Shown here: one piece after another, positions 10,560 through 21,545 of the stretch | How the letters are laid out: the number at the start of each line of letters is the position of its first letter | Position numbering within the stretch: the stretch's first letter is position 1 | From: Okapia johnstoni | Lineage: Eukaryota > Chordata > Mammalia > Artiodactyla > Giraffidae | NCBI GenBank assembly: GCA_024291935.2 | Contig: CM044315.1 | Span: 74,196,385-74,260,384 of the forward strand | Length of the DNA stretch: 64,000 nucleotides | Direction of reading: 5' to 3' | Program-made: the position numbers and the translations under genes | Notes under the pieces: model-generated | Told to the model about the DNA's origin: nothing | What the model saw: the letters and a program-made list of their open reading frames with translations, nothing else | The model's database searches: none

Positions 10560-11954
10560 AATATTAAAAAAGCAAATTTGGAAAAATCAACAGTGGCCAC
10601 AGGACTGGAAAGGTCAGTTTTCATTCCAATCCCAAAGAAAGGCAATGCCAAATAATGCACAAACTACTGCAAAGTTGCACTCATCTCACACACTAGTAAA
10701 TTAATGCTCAAAATTCCCCAAGCCAGGCTTCAACAGTATGTGAACTGTGAACTCCTAGATGTTCAAGCTGGTTTTAGAAAAGGCAGAAGAACCAGAGATC
10801 AAGTTGCCAACATCCATTGGATCATAGAAAAAGCAAGAGAGTTCCAGAAAAACATCTACTTCTGCTTTATTGACTATGCCAAAGCCTTTGACTGTGTGGA
10901 TCACAACAAACTGGAAAATTCTGAAAGAGATGGGAATGCCAGACCATCTGACCTGCCTCTTGAGAAATCTGTATGCGGGTCAGGAAGCAACAATTAGAAC
11001 TAGACATGGAACAACAGACTGGTTCCAAATCGGGTAAGGAGTATGTCAAGGCTGTATATTGTCACCATGCTTATTTAACTTCTATGCAGAGTACATCATG
11101 AGAAATGTTGGGCTGGATGAAGCACAAGCTGGAATCAAGATTGCCAGGAGAAATATCAATAACCTTAGATATGCAGATGACACCACCCTTATGGCAGAAA
11201 GTGAAGAAGAACTAAAGAGCTTCATGATGAAATTGAAAGAGGAGAGTGAAAAAGTTGGCTTTAAGCTCAACATTCGGAAAGCTAAGATCATGGCATCTGA
11301 TCCCATTACTTCATGGCAAATAGAGGGGAAACCATGGAAACAGTATCAGACTTTATTTTTTTGGGCTCCAAGATCACTGCAGATGGTGACTGCAGCCATG
11401 AAATAAAAAGATGCTTACTCCTTGGAAGAAATGTTATGACCAACCTAGACAGCTTATTGAAAAGCAGAGACAGTACTTTGCCAACAAAGGTCTGTCTAGT
11501 CAAAGCTATGGTTTTTCCAGTAGTCATGTATGGATATGAGAGTTGGACTATAAAGAAAGCTGAGTGCCAAAGAGTTGATGCTTTTGAACTGTGGTGTTGG
11601 AGAAGACTCTTGAGAGTCCCTTGGACTGCAAGGAGATCCAACCAGTCCATCCTAAAGGAGATCAGTCCTGGGTGTTCATTGGAAGGACTGATGTTGAAGC
11701 TGAAACTCCAATATTTTGGCCACCTGATGCAAAGAGCTGACTCCTTAGAAAAGACCCTGATGCTGGGAAAGATTGAAGGTGGGAGGAGAAGGGGACGACA
11801 GAGGATGAGACGGTTGGATGGCATCACTGACTCAATGGACATGAGTTTGAGTCAACTCCGTGAGTTGGTGATGGACAGGAATGCCTGGCATGCTGAAGTC
11901 CACAGGGTCGCAAAGAGTCGGACATGACTGAGCAATGAACTGAACTGAACTGAA
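10560..11954 (+). mobile_element. BovB LINE, 5'-truncated, frameshifted
   Basis: Sense BovB from just upstream of the RT (cagtggccacaggactgg) to the TGAAC tail. Open segments lie at 10704-10997, 11059-11406 and 11313-11927. The catalytic box is intact (LRYADDTTL, about 11170). About 2 nt are missing near 10912 (aaactggaaaattc, where other copies have aaactgtggaaaattc), which breaks the frame upstream of the palm. Another frame change near 11330 separates palm and thumb. The C-terminal [11 protein letters not shown] motif is intact. It is a dead copy and gives no host protein. Confidence 0.95.
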
Positions 11955-13534
11955 GGTCTGGAGATGAGGGTACAGAATGAAGTTACCAAGTCTAAGATGA
12001 TGAAGGAGTGATCCAGATCCTAGAAGGGGATTTAGGGAACAGGGGTAGAGTGTAGAAGAAGTTCTAGGCTACCTCCTAGTTGTGCCCAATTGTGACTAAC
12101 ACTGCTCCCAGATGTACACAGCTGTACAGTCAAAGCTTCCCCAGGAGAACCAGATTCCTCTCCCCTCATGGTATCTCCAAGGACATTCAACTCTAGAAGA
12201 AAGTCATTCATTGCCACTTCTTCCTTAGCTTCCTGTATGTGTCCAAAATGGCAGCCTGCTGGTTATTAAGCTCCAAGGAACCAACCTTGATGAATGCCTC
12301 CTGAGTTAGCAAAGCAGGAAGATGCTTACATTATCCTGCTTTCCTAGCAGACTTCACCTAAGACTGGCTTCAGCATGGTATTATTTTCTCCCAGGCCGTA
12401 ACTGGGTAAAAGTTTTAGCATTAGGAAATTAGAGAACTAAGTTTGGGTAATGTTATTTTGATCTTGTCAGATAATTTTGAATGTCATTTTTGCTGGGGAA
12501 GAGTTTATATAACATCATTTATGAGACTTTTGGATTAAGTGGTGGTGAAATGTGTATCTTGAATGACAAAGAATGGAAAAAGTGGCACATTGAAGCTAAC
12601 AGAACCATGTCATAGTCTTTCCTCTGTAACTTGCCATCTTATTGACTTAGGAAGTCATGTAAATCCTCTGAATGTTGATTTTCTGAGCGGAAAAATGAGA
12701 TATATTAGAAAATATATATGTGATCAGGTATAATAGATCTTAAAGTAGCTTTAGACATACTTACTAATTTTCCTAAGCCTGTGTTTCTTCATCTGTCATG
12801 TGTCAGTATTAGCAGCTTTAGGATTAAATGAGTTCATGAATATGGATTGCTTGGCTGAATAAAAGTCAGTTTATTTCATATGAGTGAACAAATACAGATT
12901 CTAGAATCAGAACATCTCTAATTAAAATTAAATCTCATCCCCATCAGGAGTATATAGTCTCTCAAGACTTCTGTTTCCTGAAACTGGAGTATTAATACCT
13001 ATCTCATAGAGCCCTTGTATTAATGGGAAGTGGGAAGATGAATTTAAAGTGCCTGCTGCATAGTAGATGCTTAATAAATATTGGAATCCTCTCCTTTTCC
13101 ATCATCTTCCCTACCCCCAACTCCAAGGTTTCCCCTAACTCTAAAATTCTCTAATTCTAGGCAATTCTATTACATAAGTCTTCAACAAATGAAATAGATC
13201 AACTAAAAGTAGGTAAATTTAAAATAATAAGTGACTCCTGAGTGACAACTGTATTAGTGTTCTTTTAAAAATAAAACTTTCCTAAATTCTTTGATCATTT
13301 CTTGCTTTCATTTTGTTAATGTTATTACTGTATGTTGATGTGTTGATCAAAATAATTTTGTATAAAATGAATTATTCCTAGCCTCTGGAGAAAAATCTTT
13401 ACTGTTTAGTTTTGTTATACTCACATTAAAGTTTATTAATAAATTTATTTATTTAAAGTAAATTTTTTAATTCATTTAAAGTTTATTTAGTTTTAACTGT
13501 AGTACTTTTCAGTAAGTTTATTTAGCTTGAAGTG
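11955..13534. other. FAF1 intron with probable MIR debris
   Basis: Mostly unrecognised intron. 12600-12710 (taacttgccatcttattgac, ttttctgagcggaaaaatga) resembles a sense MIR, and 13040-13090 (gcctgctgcatagtagatgc) resembles an L2/MIR terminus. Both are too diverged to bound. Confidence 0.45.
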
Positions 13535-13750
13535 AAGTTTCTAATCACTCGGATGGTAAAGAATCTCCCTGCAATGCGGGAGACCCAGGCTCAGTCTCTC
13601 GGTAGGGAAGATCCCCTGGAGAAGGGAATGGCGACCCACTCCAGTATTCTTGCCTGGAGAATTCCATGGACGGAGGAGCCTGGTGGGCTACAGTCCATGG
13701 AATCACAAAGAGTCGGCCATGACTTAGTGACTAACACTTTCACTTTCTTT
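13535..13750 (+). mobile_element. Bov-tA SINE
   Basis: Sense copy with a degenerate A-box region (ctcggatggtaaag), a damaged B-box (ggctcagtctc), a full Bov-A body and end motif (agagtcggccatgactta). Confidence 0.92.
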
Positions 13751-14452
13751 TCACAGGTAGTTATTTGAAAAATAAGACTTAGTATCCTACAGTGATTACT
13801 GCCTGTTTGGAGAATTAACACTTTAGCACAGTTTCATTTTACAATAATTTTTTTGGCATTGATATAAATAACTGCTGCAGGTATGAATCTGCCCACAGAA
13901 TACATGCTTAACTCAAGGAAGGAACACTATCATGTTTCACATATTTTTTTTAAAGATTATTGAATTTGAGGATTTTCCTATTTTTTAATACAAAATATTA
14001 TTCTTGGTGTGTGTGTGTGTGTGAGCTTGTGTGTGCACCTAGAAGAACCAATGAACCAATAAGACACATATACACATGTATAATAGAGAGATGACTTACT
14101 GATTCTTGTATTTATCTAGTGCAAGTCCTAAAAAAATATAATAGTAAAGTAATTCTGGTATATTGTTATTTTTATATGAGACATTTAAAATGTATTATAG
14201 CATTTTGGTTTATAGTGTGCATTACTGAGTAGTTTCTATACCTGAAAACATTTTTATTAGCTGTATTATGTATCCTCATAAGTTTGAGAGTTACCATGTT
14301 TACAGAGTAGAGCTTAAGTGACATTTGAATTACTCTAATTTCCATGTAGTATGTAGGATGTAATACTTTAGAATGGAAAGATAATTTGCAGAAATGCTAA
14401 ATGTGAAATGAAACCGATGTGCTTTTATACAAAAAAATGAAAATGTCTAAGT
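13751..14452. other. FAF1 intron with a (TG)n run
   Basis: AT-rich intron. The only feature is an imperfect TG tract at 14004-14036. Confidence 0.6.
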
Positions 14453-14709
14453 TTGAAGCTTCAACTCCAATACTTTGGCCACCTCATGCGAAGAGTTGAC
14501 TCATTGGAAAAGACCCTAATGCTGGGTAGAATTGGGGGCAGGAGGAGAAGGGGACGACAGAGGATGAGATGGTTGGATGGCATCACCGACTCGATGGACA
14601 TGGGTTTGAGTAGACTCCGGGAGTTGGTGATGGATAGAGAGGCCTTGCGTGCTGCGATTCATGGGGTCGCAAAGAGTCGGATACGACTGAGCGACTGAAT
14701 TGAACTGAA
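14453..14709 (+). mobile_element. BovB LINE, 3' terminal fragment
   Basis: About 257 nt of the BovB C-terminus and 3' end, still open over 81 codons ([17 protein letters not shown]), ending in a short degenerate TGAAC tail. Severe 5' truncation. Confidence 0.95.
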
Positions 14710-14998
14710 GTTCAAATTATATTGATGTTGAACTTAAGTGGTCTGTTTTTATTTATTTTGACTAGTTGTTTCAAGTCATCAGTGACTACTGAATTAAATT
14801 TAAGCTATTTTATGTCAGAATCCTTTTGAGCCTTATACTTTTCACTCAAACCCAGAGATCACTAAAACAGTACTCTGATGATAGTTTTAGCATTTCTTAT
14901 CTCACTTTGAAATAGTTTCCAGGCACAGCGCCTCCCCAGGTAGATATAAATTTTTCTCCAGAAAATTACAGGTATCCTTTTGTGTTTTATTTAGGCTG

Positions 14999-15180
14999 AA
15001 AGTGAAAGTGTTAGTCACTTAGTCCTAACCCTAACCCTAATCCCTGGGTCAGGAAGACCCCCTGGTGTAGGAAATGGCAACCCATTCCAGCATTCTTGCC
15101 TGGAAATTTCCATAGACAGAGGAGCCTGGACTGCTACAGTCCTTGGGGTCACAAAGAGTCGGACACGACTGAGCACACAC
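14999..15180. mobile_element. Broken Bov-A/Bov-tA SINE with inverted head
   Basis: The left part (14999-15023, gaaagtgaaagtgttagtca) is the SINE terminus in antisense. The right part (15041-15180, tccctgggtcaggaagaccc to acacgactgagcac) is a sense Bov-tA lacking its tRNA head. Between them lies a telomeric repeat. This is a rearranged element, not a simple insertion. Confidence 0.8.
15024..15040. repeat. Interstitial telomeric repeat, (CCCTAA)~2.8
   Basis: cctaaccctaaccctaa, 17 nt of exact vertebrate telomere repeat, sits at the junction of two oppositely oriented SINE pieces. Confidence 0.9.
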
Positions 15181-18100
15181 CCCATGCCAGACATTTATTA
15201 CATGGCTGGCCTATCAAAGCAACTTACTAAGTCCCATGGGGGCTGAAAATGAGAACACTGATTTGTCTTCAAGGACTTTAAGACCTAAACGTAGACACAA
15301 GCAGAGTTAAAAGGACCATAGATTAAGAATTCTAGAAGTTTACAATAAGGGTATAGGAGTTGAGCAAAAGGAAAAAAATCACCTGGCTGGGATGGGCCAG
15401 GTATGCATTAACGAGCGAGGGGACATTCTTTCTAGTTTCTAGATAGCACCCATTTATAGTGCTGTGCCTAACTTTGTGTAGTTAATTCAGGCTATTTTTC
15501 CCAGGAGAAAGAGCCATGACAAGATGCCCAGGAGCATTATGTCCATGGGCTGAGACCAAAGCTGTTAGCATAACTGCCCAAGTTTGCCGAGGAATTAGAT
15601 GCTGCTGGAAAAATATCTAGAGCTACTATGTTTGCTATCCAAAGAGTTCCACAGTGTTGTGGGGTAAATGGCATCCCACTATTGACTAGATATGTGCCAA
15701 ATGGCTGGTTAGTACTCTTTATGCATACAAAACAGACTTGAGATGTATCCTTGTATATTTGAAGTTTCTATGGTTATGATGAGCTGAAGTCACCACTGAT
15801 TAATACAGTAGCTCTCTAAAATAATGAGGTTTTTCTGCTAATAGTACCTCTTTATCAAACTTAAATGAGGATCCGCCTTGAGGTAAAAAGCACCTTTCTA
15901 ACCAAAGATTTTGTCTTTATTGCCTGTGAATATGTTATGATTATAGAATAAGGCAAAGGACTTGTTTCTGATAAGATCTTGGATTCTTATGATGAATATT
16001 TCCTATGTTGACTTTATATGCTTTTGTTAACTTTCTAAATGTTGGAAAAATGAAGAAAAATATTTTGAGGAGTTTCTTTTTTTTTTCTTCTACATAAGAT
16101 ACCCTGTCTATATTTTAGATGGAGAAAAATTCTGTATTTTTAATGCACCATTAATGTATATGATGGCTTTTTAATTTCTGGAACTGTTAAGGTATTGAAA
16201 TTATGTTGCCATACCAAAATTACAATGGATTCACCAATAGTTGTAATTTCCTATAAATTTGTGACTGACTTCTTCCATTGAATTCCTGCTTAGCATCATT
16301 ATTTTGTCCTTTGCTTTTTATAAGTGTTTAATATTTCTAGATTCTTTTTCAAAGAAGTCTCCATGAGCTTTAGCTTTGCATCCTCCAGCCAGATTGTTAA
16401 CATGTATATGTGTGCGTCCATGTATGTGAGGGTATGTGTATGTGTGTGGGAAACAACACTGAATTCCTTTTAACTGTGCCCAGGTAACAGACACTGGGCA
16501 TTTGTGAATCAAGTTGTGCATGCTGTGGCAAGTACAGATACATTCTCTATTGTTTTGTTAGTGCACATTAGCATTGATTATGATGTGGACATACTTATTT
16601 CCCAGACTTTCTTCATATAAATAACAGCAGCAAATAATGAAGTATCCAGAGCTTAGCCATCATCACTGGTGTTTCCTTAACTCCAAACTGAAGTAAAAAT
16701 TGAGTAAAGGACCATTTTATTTATTTTTAAAATCCCCTATGAGGAGACAGTAATTAACTCAAGATCCACAATTAGCCTCCCAGCAGTCCATATTAACCAC
16801 CTCCAGCCATCCCAGGTCTTTCAGAGGTGGCCTGATTCTGAGATTATTCTGCACTTGAAACAGAGAGACTTAACAATAATTAGCTTGAAACACGTTTAAG
16901 AGTGTGAATTTTTTCCTTTTTCTTTTTCAGTTAATGTCTGCCCTCCCTAAATAATGTTATGGTTTGCAAGTGGGGAAAAAAAAAAGCAAATATTTGAAGA
17001 GAGTATTCTTTCCTACCAAGTTATAGAGCTATAGAGCTTTTTCCTTTGGTAAATCTATAAGTAGCAGCTTTGCTTTAGCTGGAAATTTCATTATTGATTT
17101 AGTTACATGACACAAAAGAATTAGCAAAATGAATAAAATATTCAAGATTGAGAGAGAAACATAAAGAGGCCCACTTATCACCATTGCTTACTGGTGAAGT
17201 ATAATTGCTGGCTCTTCCTTGTTTACCTTTTTGGTTTTGTTTTAAAGGAAATGTTCAGTTGCAGAGCATTCCTGCATGATTCAGATATAGCACAAAGCTC
17301 AACCCTGGGAACTTTTCTGCTGCTCTCTGAATGTTTTTAATGCAACCTGCTTTTACAGGTTTAAATTACATTCTGTCACACTGTTTTTGTGGTTGAATTA
17401 GAAACTTTTTTTTTTTTTTTTTTTTAGTTAAACCTGTGATAAGTAATTGTCACAGTTAGTGCCCTGGTACAATGCTAATTTGAAGTGACATGTCCATACT
17501 GGCCCTCCGTAACATGAAGAAGCCTAACAGGTGTGAGGGGTGTGGCTTCCCATGGGCTCTGTTGAACTTCTAACCAGAGAAAAATAGCAGAAAAAGTGAA
17601 ATGAACCTTGAATAAAGCTGTCAGCAGTAATTATCTCAGCAACACTCTGTGGAGAGATAAAATAAGCACTGGTGCTTTTATAACCTGAATACACTGGACC
17701 CAAGATAGATTTTTTCACCCATTTAACATAAACTGCTGAATACCTTTCAAGAGGTATTTTCATGGAGCCTAATTAAACAGTAACTTAATTATTATCATGA
17801 AATATAAATTGCTGGAAGACATGCATTTGTTTTTTTAGGTTAACACATGATTTCTTTGGGTTTTCTTTTTTAGTAGTTTTGGTAAATTTTTTTCATGCTT
17901 GTTTTAGGCAAGCCATTATGGTCTGAAATCTCAGGTAGTTTATAGAAAGTTATATTGTCTTCTGGGAAAGGATACTTTCACAACTAGCACCAAAAACTGC
18001 CTGAAAGTTTGGTTTTCAGATACTTTGAGATGTATTCAGTATATTGTATTCAGTATATTGGACTGACTTGCCCATACAAAGCAGACTAATACATACAAAT

Positions 18101-18276
18101 GAGGTGAATGAAATGCAAGTCATCGTATCAGCAGTGCTGCACATGCTTCCTTGGAGAAGTATAGCAGCAGTATACTTCCTGAGTGGAATAGGACCCAGGC
18201 AAGATTTGATAAATCTTTTTCATCTGTTCTTCAAGCACCATCCATTGTCATTTTCTTTTGACAGTAGTATTTTTAA
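15181..18276. other. FAF1 intron, mostly repeat-free
   Basis: A long stretch without young repeats. 16560-16910 and 17440-17820 are compositionally complex and rich in TAAT-type homeodomain half sites (for example gtaattaactcaag, aacaataattagc), possible non-coding regulatory sequence. A pure 20-T run lies at 17406-17425. No coding potential is recognised. Confidence 0.45.
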
Positions 18277-18333
18277 GGTGGCTTCCCTAGTGGCTCAGTC
18301 AGTAAAGATTCCATGCAGCAATGCAGGAGACCT
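18277..18333 (+). mobile_element. Bov-tA tRNA-head fragment
   Basis: Only the head remains: ggcttccctagtggctcagt through aatgcaggagacc. The B-box and body are absent. Confidence 0.75.
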
Positions 18334-18554
18334 TTAATTTACTTACAAAATAATTCAAATGACATAATGACTCTGTTTATCTAACCTGAGAAATATAGAG
18401 AAGTTTTAGTATGGTTCTTCGTCATAAATTTCCAGACAATAGAAGCTAACTGCAAAGAAGCAGATGAGATTTTGCAGCATAAGTTGCTATCTTTATTTCT
18501 TTCATTGCCTTTCCAGAGTTATGGTTTCAGGTGATCTAATGACATCTAGAAACC

Positions 18555-18574
18555 TTTTTTTTTTTTTTTTTTTT
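18555..18574. repeat. Poly(T) run
   Basis: 20 consecutive T, 25 nt upstream of a sense Bov-tA. Its origin is unclear because the SINE lies on the opposite polarity for a poly(A) tail. Confidence 0.9.
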
Positions 18575-18599
18575 CATAATTCAACTTTACCATGTTGCT

Positions 18600-18822
18600 G
18601 TGGGACTTCCCCAGTTGCTTAGATAGTAAAGAATCTGTCTGTAATGCGGGATACTCAGGTTTGATCCCTGGGTCAGGAAGATCCCCTGGAGAAAGGAATG
18701 GCAACCCTCTCCCATATTCTTGCCTGGAGAATCCCATGGACAGAGGAGCCTGGCAGACTACAGTCCATGGGGTCTCACAGAGTCGGATGCGACTGAAGTG
18801 ACTAAATAGCAGCAGCAGATAT
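18600..18822 (+). mobile_element. Bov-tA SINE
   Basis: Nearly complete sense copy: head (gggacttccccagttgctta), B-box relative (ggtttgatccc), body, and end in agcagcagcag. Confidence 0.93.
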
Positions 18823-18939
18823 AAGTAAAGACATATATAGATATATGGTCAATGGTAAGGATTTTAGAATATAATTCTGAGGAAAAGACAAATAGGTGGT
18901 GCTAAATTTGTTTTAAGTAAAGTGCTAAATATATTATAA

Positions 18940-19110
18940 ATTCACTTCACTAATAATATCTGAGCATCTACTATGTGCCAAGTTCTCAGCTGACTGCCAA
19001 GGATACCACCAATGGTAAACAGTATCTACTTTGATGAAGTGAATGGTTTTCTAGGCTATAGGTTTGTGAATGAATTGTAGAGTATGTTACCTGTATTTTA
19101 TTCTGCTATA
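18940..19110. other. Old interspersed repeat, family not identified
   Basis: 18955-19035 contains gcatctactatgtgccaagt and a following ggatacca segment, a text shared with 38410-38490, 40270-40370 and 61295-61372. I cannot name the family with certainty. Confidence 0.4.
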
Positions 19111-19120
19111 CCTAATCCTT

Positions 19121-19200
19121 CAGTTCAATTCATTCAGTCGCTTAGTCGTATCTGACTCTCTGATCCCATGGACTGCAGCACACCAGGCCTCCCTGTCCAT
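19121..19200 (-). mobile_element. Tiny BovB/Bov-A 3' insertion with target duplication
   Basis: 80 nt of BovB 3' end, antisense, starting with the tail (cagttcaattcattcagtcg). It is bounded by a perfect 10-bp duplication cctaatcctt at 19111-19120 and 19201-19210. This is an extreme 5' truncation. Confidence 0.9.
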
Positions 19201-19458
19201 CCTAATCCTTAGTATACCTAATCCTTGGTATACCCTAAATGAGAATGCATTTGGCATAGTTTGCTACAGTCCCATTCTATAGAAAAGAAAACTGAAGCTC
19301 CTATTTTCACCCCAGATCTCAGAGCCAATAAACAAGAGCAGGGTCAGGACTATGTTGACTTTTAGCTTTTTTTAAAAAAGTGGTATCACCTCCACTTTAG
19401 ATGTGAGCCAACCTGGCTATCTTGTTAAGTCTCTGATGTACTGGGTGCAACAGCATGA

Positions 19459-19553
19459 AAAAGTGAAAGTGTTAGTTGCTCAGTCATGTCCAACTCTGCA
19501 ACCCCTCAGTCATGTCCAACTCTGCAACCCCATGGACTGTACCCTGCCAGGCT
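19459..19553 (-). mobile_element. Bov-A fragment with internal 26-nt duplication
   Basis: Antisense SINE end (aagtgaaagtgttagttgct). The unit 19479-19504 (ctcagtcatgtccaactctg...) is repeated exactly at 19505-19530. Confidence 0.9.
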
Positions 19554-19621
19554 TCTATATCTATCTACATATGTATAATGTATACATATAGACTATAATC
19601 CTTATAATAATCTTAATTTTC

Positions 19622-19805
19622 CTTTTTTAATGTCTTATAAAATTTGTTATGATTTACAGTTATTTACAGTTATTTCAAAATATTGGTTATATCCCCCAAG
19701 TTGTACAATACATTCTTGAGCCTATCTTATACCCAGCAGTTTGTCCCTCCCCTTGCCTCCTCTGCCAGTAAGCACTAGTTTGTTTTATATATCTGTGAGT
19801 CTACT
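19622..19805 (-). mobile_element. L1 3' UTR fragment
   Basis: Antisense artiodactyl L1 3' region: ttgtacaatacattcttgag, cttatacccagcagtttgtc, taagcactagtttg. Confidence 0.75.
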
Positions 19806-20969
19806 ACTTGCCTCACTGTAAGATTTTGACTTAGGAACTTGACAGAGGAGGGAATTGAGGCACTTAGGAGAATTGTTCAGAGGCATACAGAACTAGGATT
19901 TCAAACACTGGCAGTGTGGCTTTGGAGTCAACTTCATAATCACTCTTCTTATATAGTTCTCCAAGCAAATATAATGACACCTAATTAGCAAAGAATTTGC
20001 CTTACAGTGACATACTTTTTTCCAGAAACTTCCTTGTCACAGATGTAAATGATTCAGAAGACATTGGGTTCATATAGGGGATGAGGCTCCTTCCTTATTC
20101 AGTAGTATAGTTCCTTTCCCTCTCACCTGTGTACAGTGTAAAAAATAGTGGGAGATAATAATTGGAAAGGTGGGCCACGTAACAGCCTTGAAAAATTGGT
20201 TCAGAGTAAGACATAAGAACTTGGAAATAACTTTAGTAAGAGGCAGATTTAGAATTTTTACCCAGGTCCTTTTGTCTGTGCACAGTGGTCCACAAATATT
20301 ATTATACACATAGAATCATATCACAGGCAGCATTGATGGGAGAAAGTCATAAAAAGGCACCATGCAGTCTTAAGACATAAAAGAACAATACTTGCTTTGC
20401 TCTAATGGTGGTGACAGAAAAGAAGTAGCTTACAGGCTCTTCTAAGTTAAGTGTATTTAACCTGAAAGTTCTCAGTAGGCTTAACTGGTCTCCTAAAGTC
20501 ACTGCAGCAGTGACTTTTCTGTACCCTCAATAACCTGTTTTCCTATCTCTCAGTCTTCATTAAATTCATCTCATGAGTTAAACAAGTTCCACTTTTGGAC
20601 ATCACTTATAGGATTTACTTTTAAAAATACCAGTCATAAGCAGATAGTGCATTTCAGAGATGAACTCTTAGACAAACTAAGAGCCAGAATATATCTAAAT
20701 AAACATACTCACCACTGGGCGGCACTTAAAAGAATGTCATATAAGCGCTTGAGAAGAGATGAGGAACACCTCAAAAAACTTTGTTCACCTAGGAAAAAAG
20801 TAGTTTGCCAAGTATTGATCAACATCTGGATATTTTTGCTGTGGAAAAGATTAAGTAATATTTTTGATTGCTCTGTGTATGTTTCAGGATACATACTAAA
20901 TAAACTATACATAGTTGACATCAGGTGCTATAAAACAATGTATACCAATAAACACCAACACTGGCATCT
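19806..20969. other. FAF1 intron, no recognised gene
   Basis: A 116-codon frame at 20647-20997 (+) begins with a plausible ATG but shows no domain, no family resemblance and no splice context, and it runs into an L1 fragment. I treat it as chance. 19830-19960 may be MIR debris. Confidence 0.5.
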
Positions 20970-20985
20970 AGGCTTAAATTCTTTA

Positions 20986-21190
20986 AAATTTTTTTAAAAA
21001 ATTTTGTACAATTTTAAATGTTACTTTCCGTTTACAGTTATTTCAAAATATTAGCTATATTCCCTGTGATGTACAATACATCCTTTTTGAACCTACCTTA
21101 CACCCAACAGTTTGTACCTCTCACTCCCCCACTCCAAAATTGCCCTGCACCCCATTGGTAACCACTAGTTTGTTCCCTGTATTTGTGAGT
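20986..21190 (-). mobile_element. L1 3' UTR fragment with target duplication
   Basis: Same L1 region as at 19622-19805 (gatgtacaatacatcctttt, acacccaacagtttgtacct). It is flanked by near-identical aggcttaaattctttaaa (from 20970) and aggcttaaatttcttaaa (from 21191), a probable target-site duplication of about 15 bp. Confidence 0.8.
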
Positions 21191-21279
21191 AGGCTTAAAT
21201 TTCTTAAAAGAAATAATTGCATATTGCATTTGAAAACACCCATATAATAGTCCTTTCCTCTGTTCAAAGAGCCAAAGAT

Positions 21280-21310
21280 GAAGTTGTGTGTGTGTTTGTG
21301 TGTGTTTCAA
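21280..21310. repeat. Imperfect (TG)n
   Basis: gttgtgtgtgtgtttgtgtg run. Confidence 0.85.
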
Positions 21311-21374
21311 ATTGCCAAATTAAGTCCACTCTTCTAAGACACCTTTTCATTTTTCATCTTTTTAATGTTGTCAA

Positions 21375-21545
21375 CCAAGATATTATTATTTCTCATATGA
21401 GGAAACTGAGGTCTTTTGAGGTTAAACAACTTACCTGGGAAATGACATTAAATATCGAAATCAGAATCCTAGACCAGGTTATCTGAATTTAAGTGCCTGG
21501 CATATAATAGGAACTTTATAAGTGTTTGTTGAATGACTAAGTTAT
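21375..21545 (-). mobile_element. MIR/L2 remnants
   Basis: 21385-21480 is antisense MIR (ctcatatgaggaaactgagg, aacaacttacctgggaaatg). 21490-21540 (gcctggcatataataggaac) is a sense L2/MIR terminus. Confidence 0.6.

Noticed and set aside
20647..20997. 116-codon frame as a gene
   Set aside because: No recognisable family, no promoter or splice context, runs into an L1 fragment. Length is within chance for AT-rich intron.
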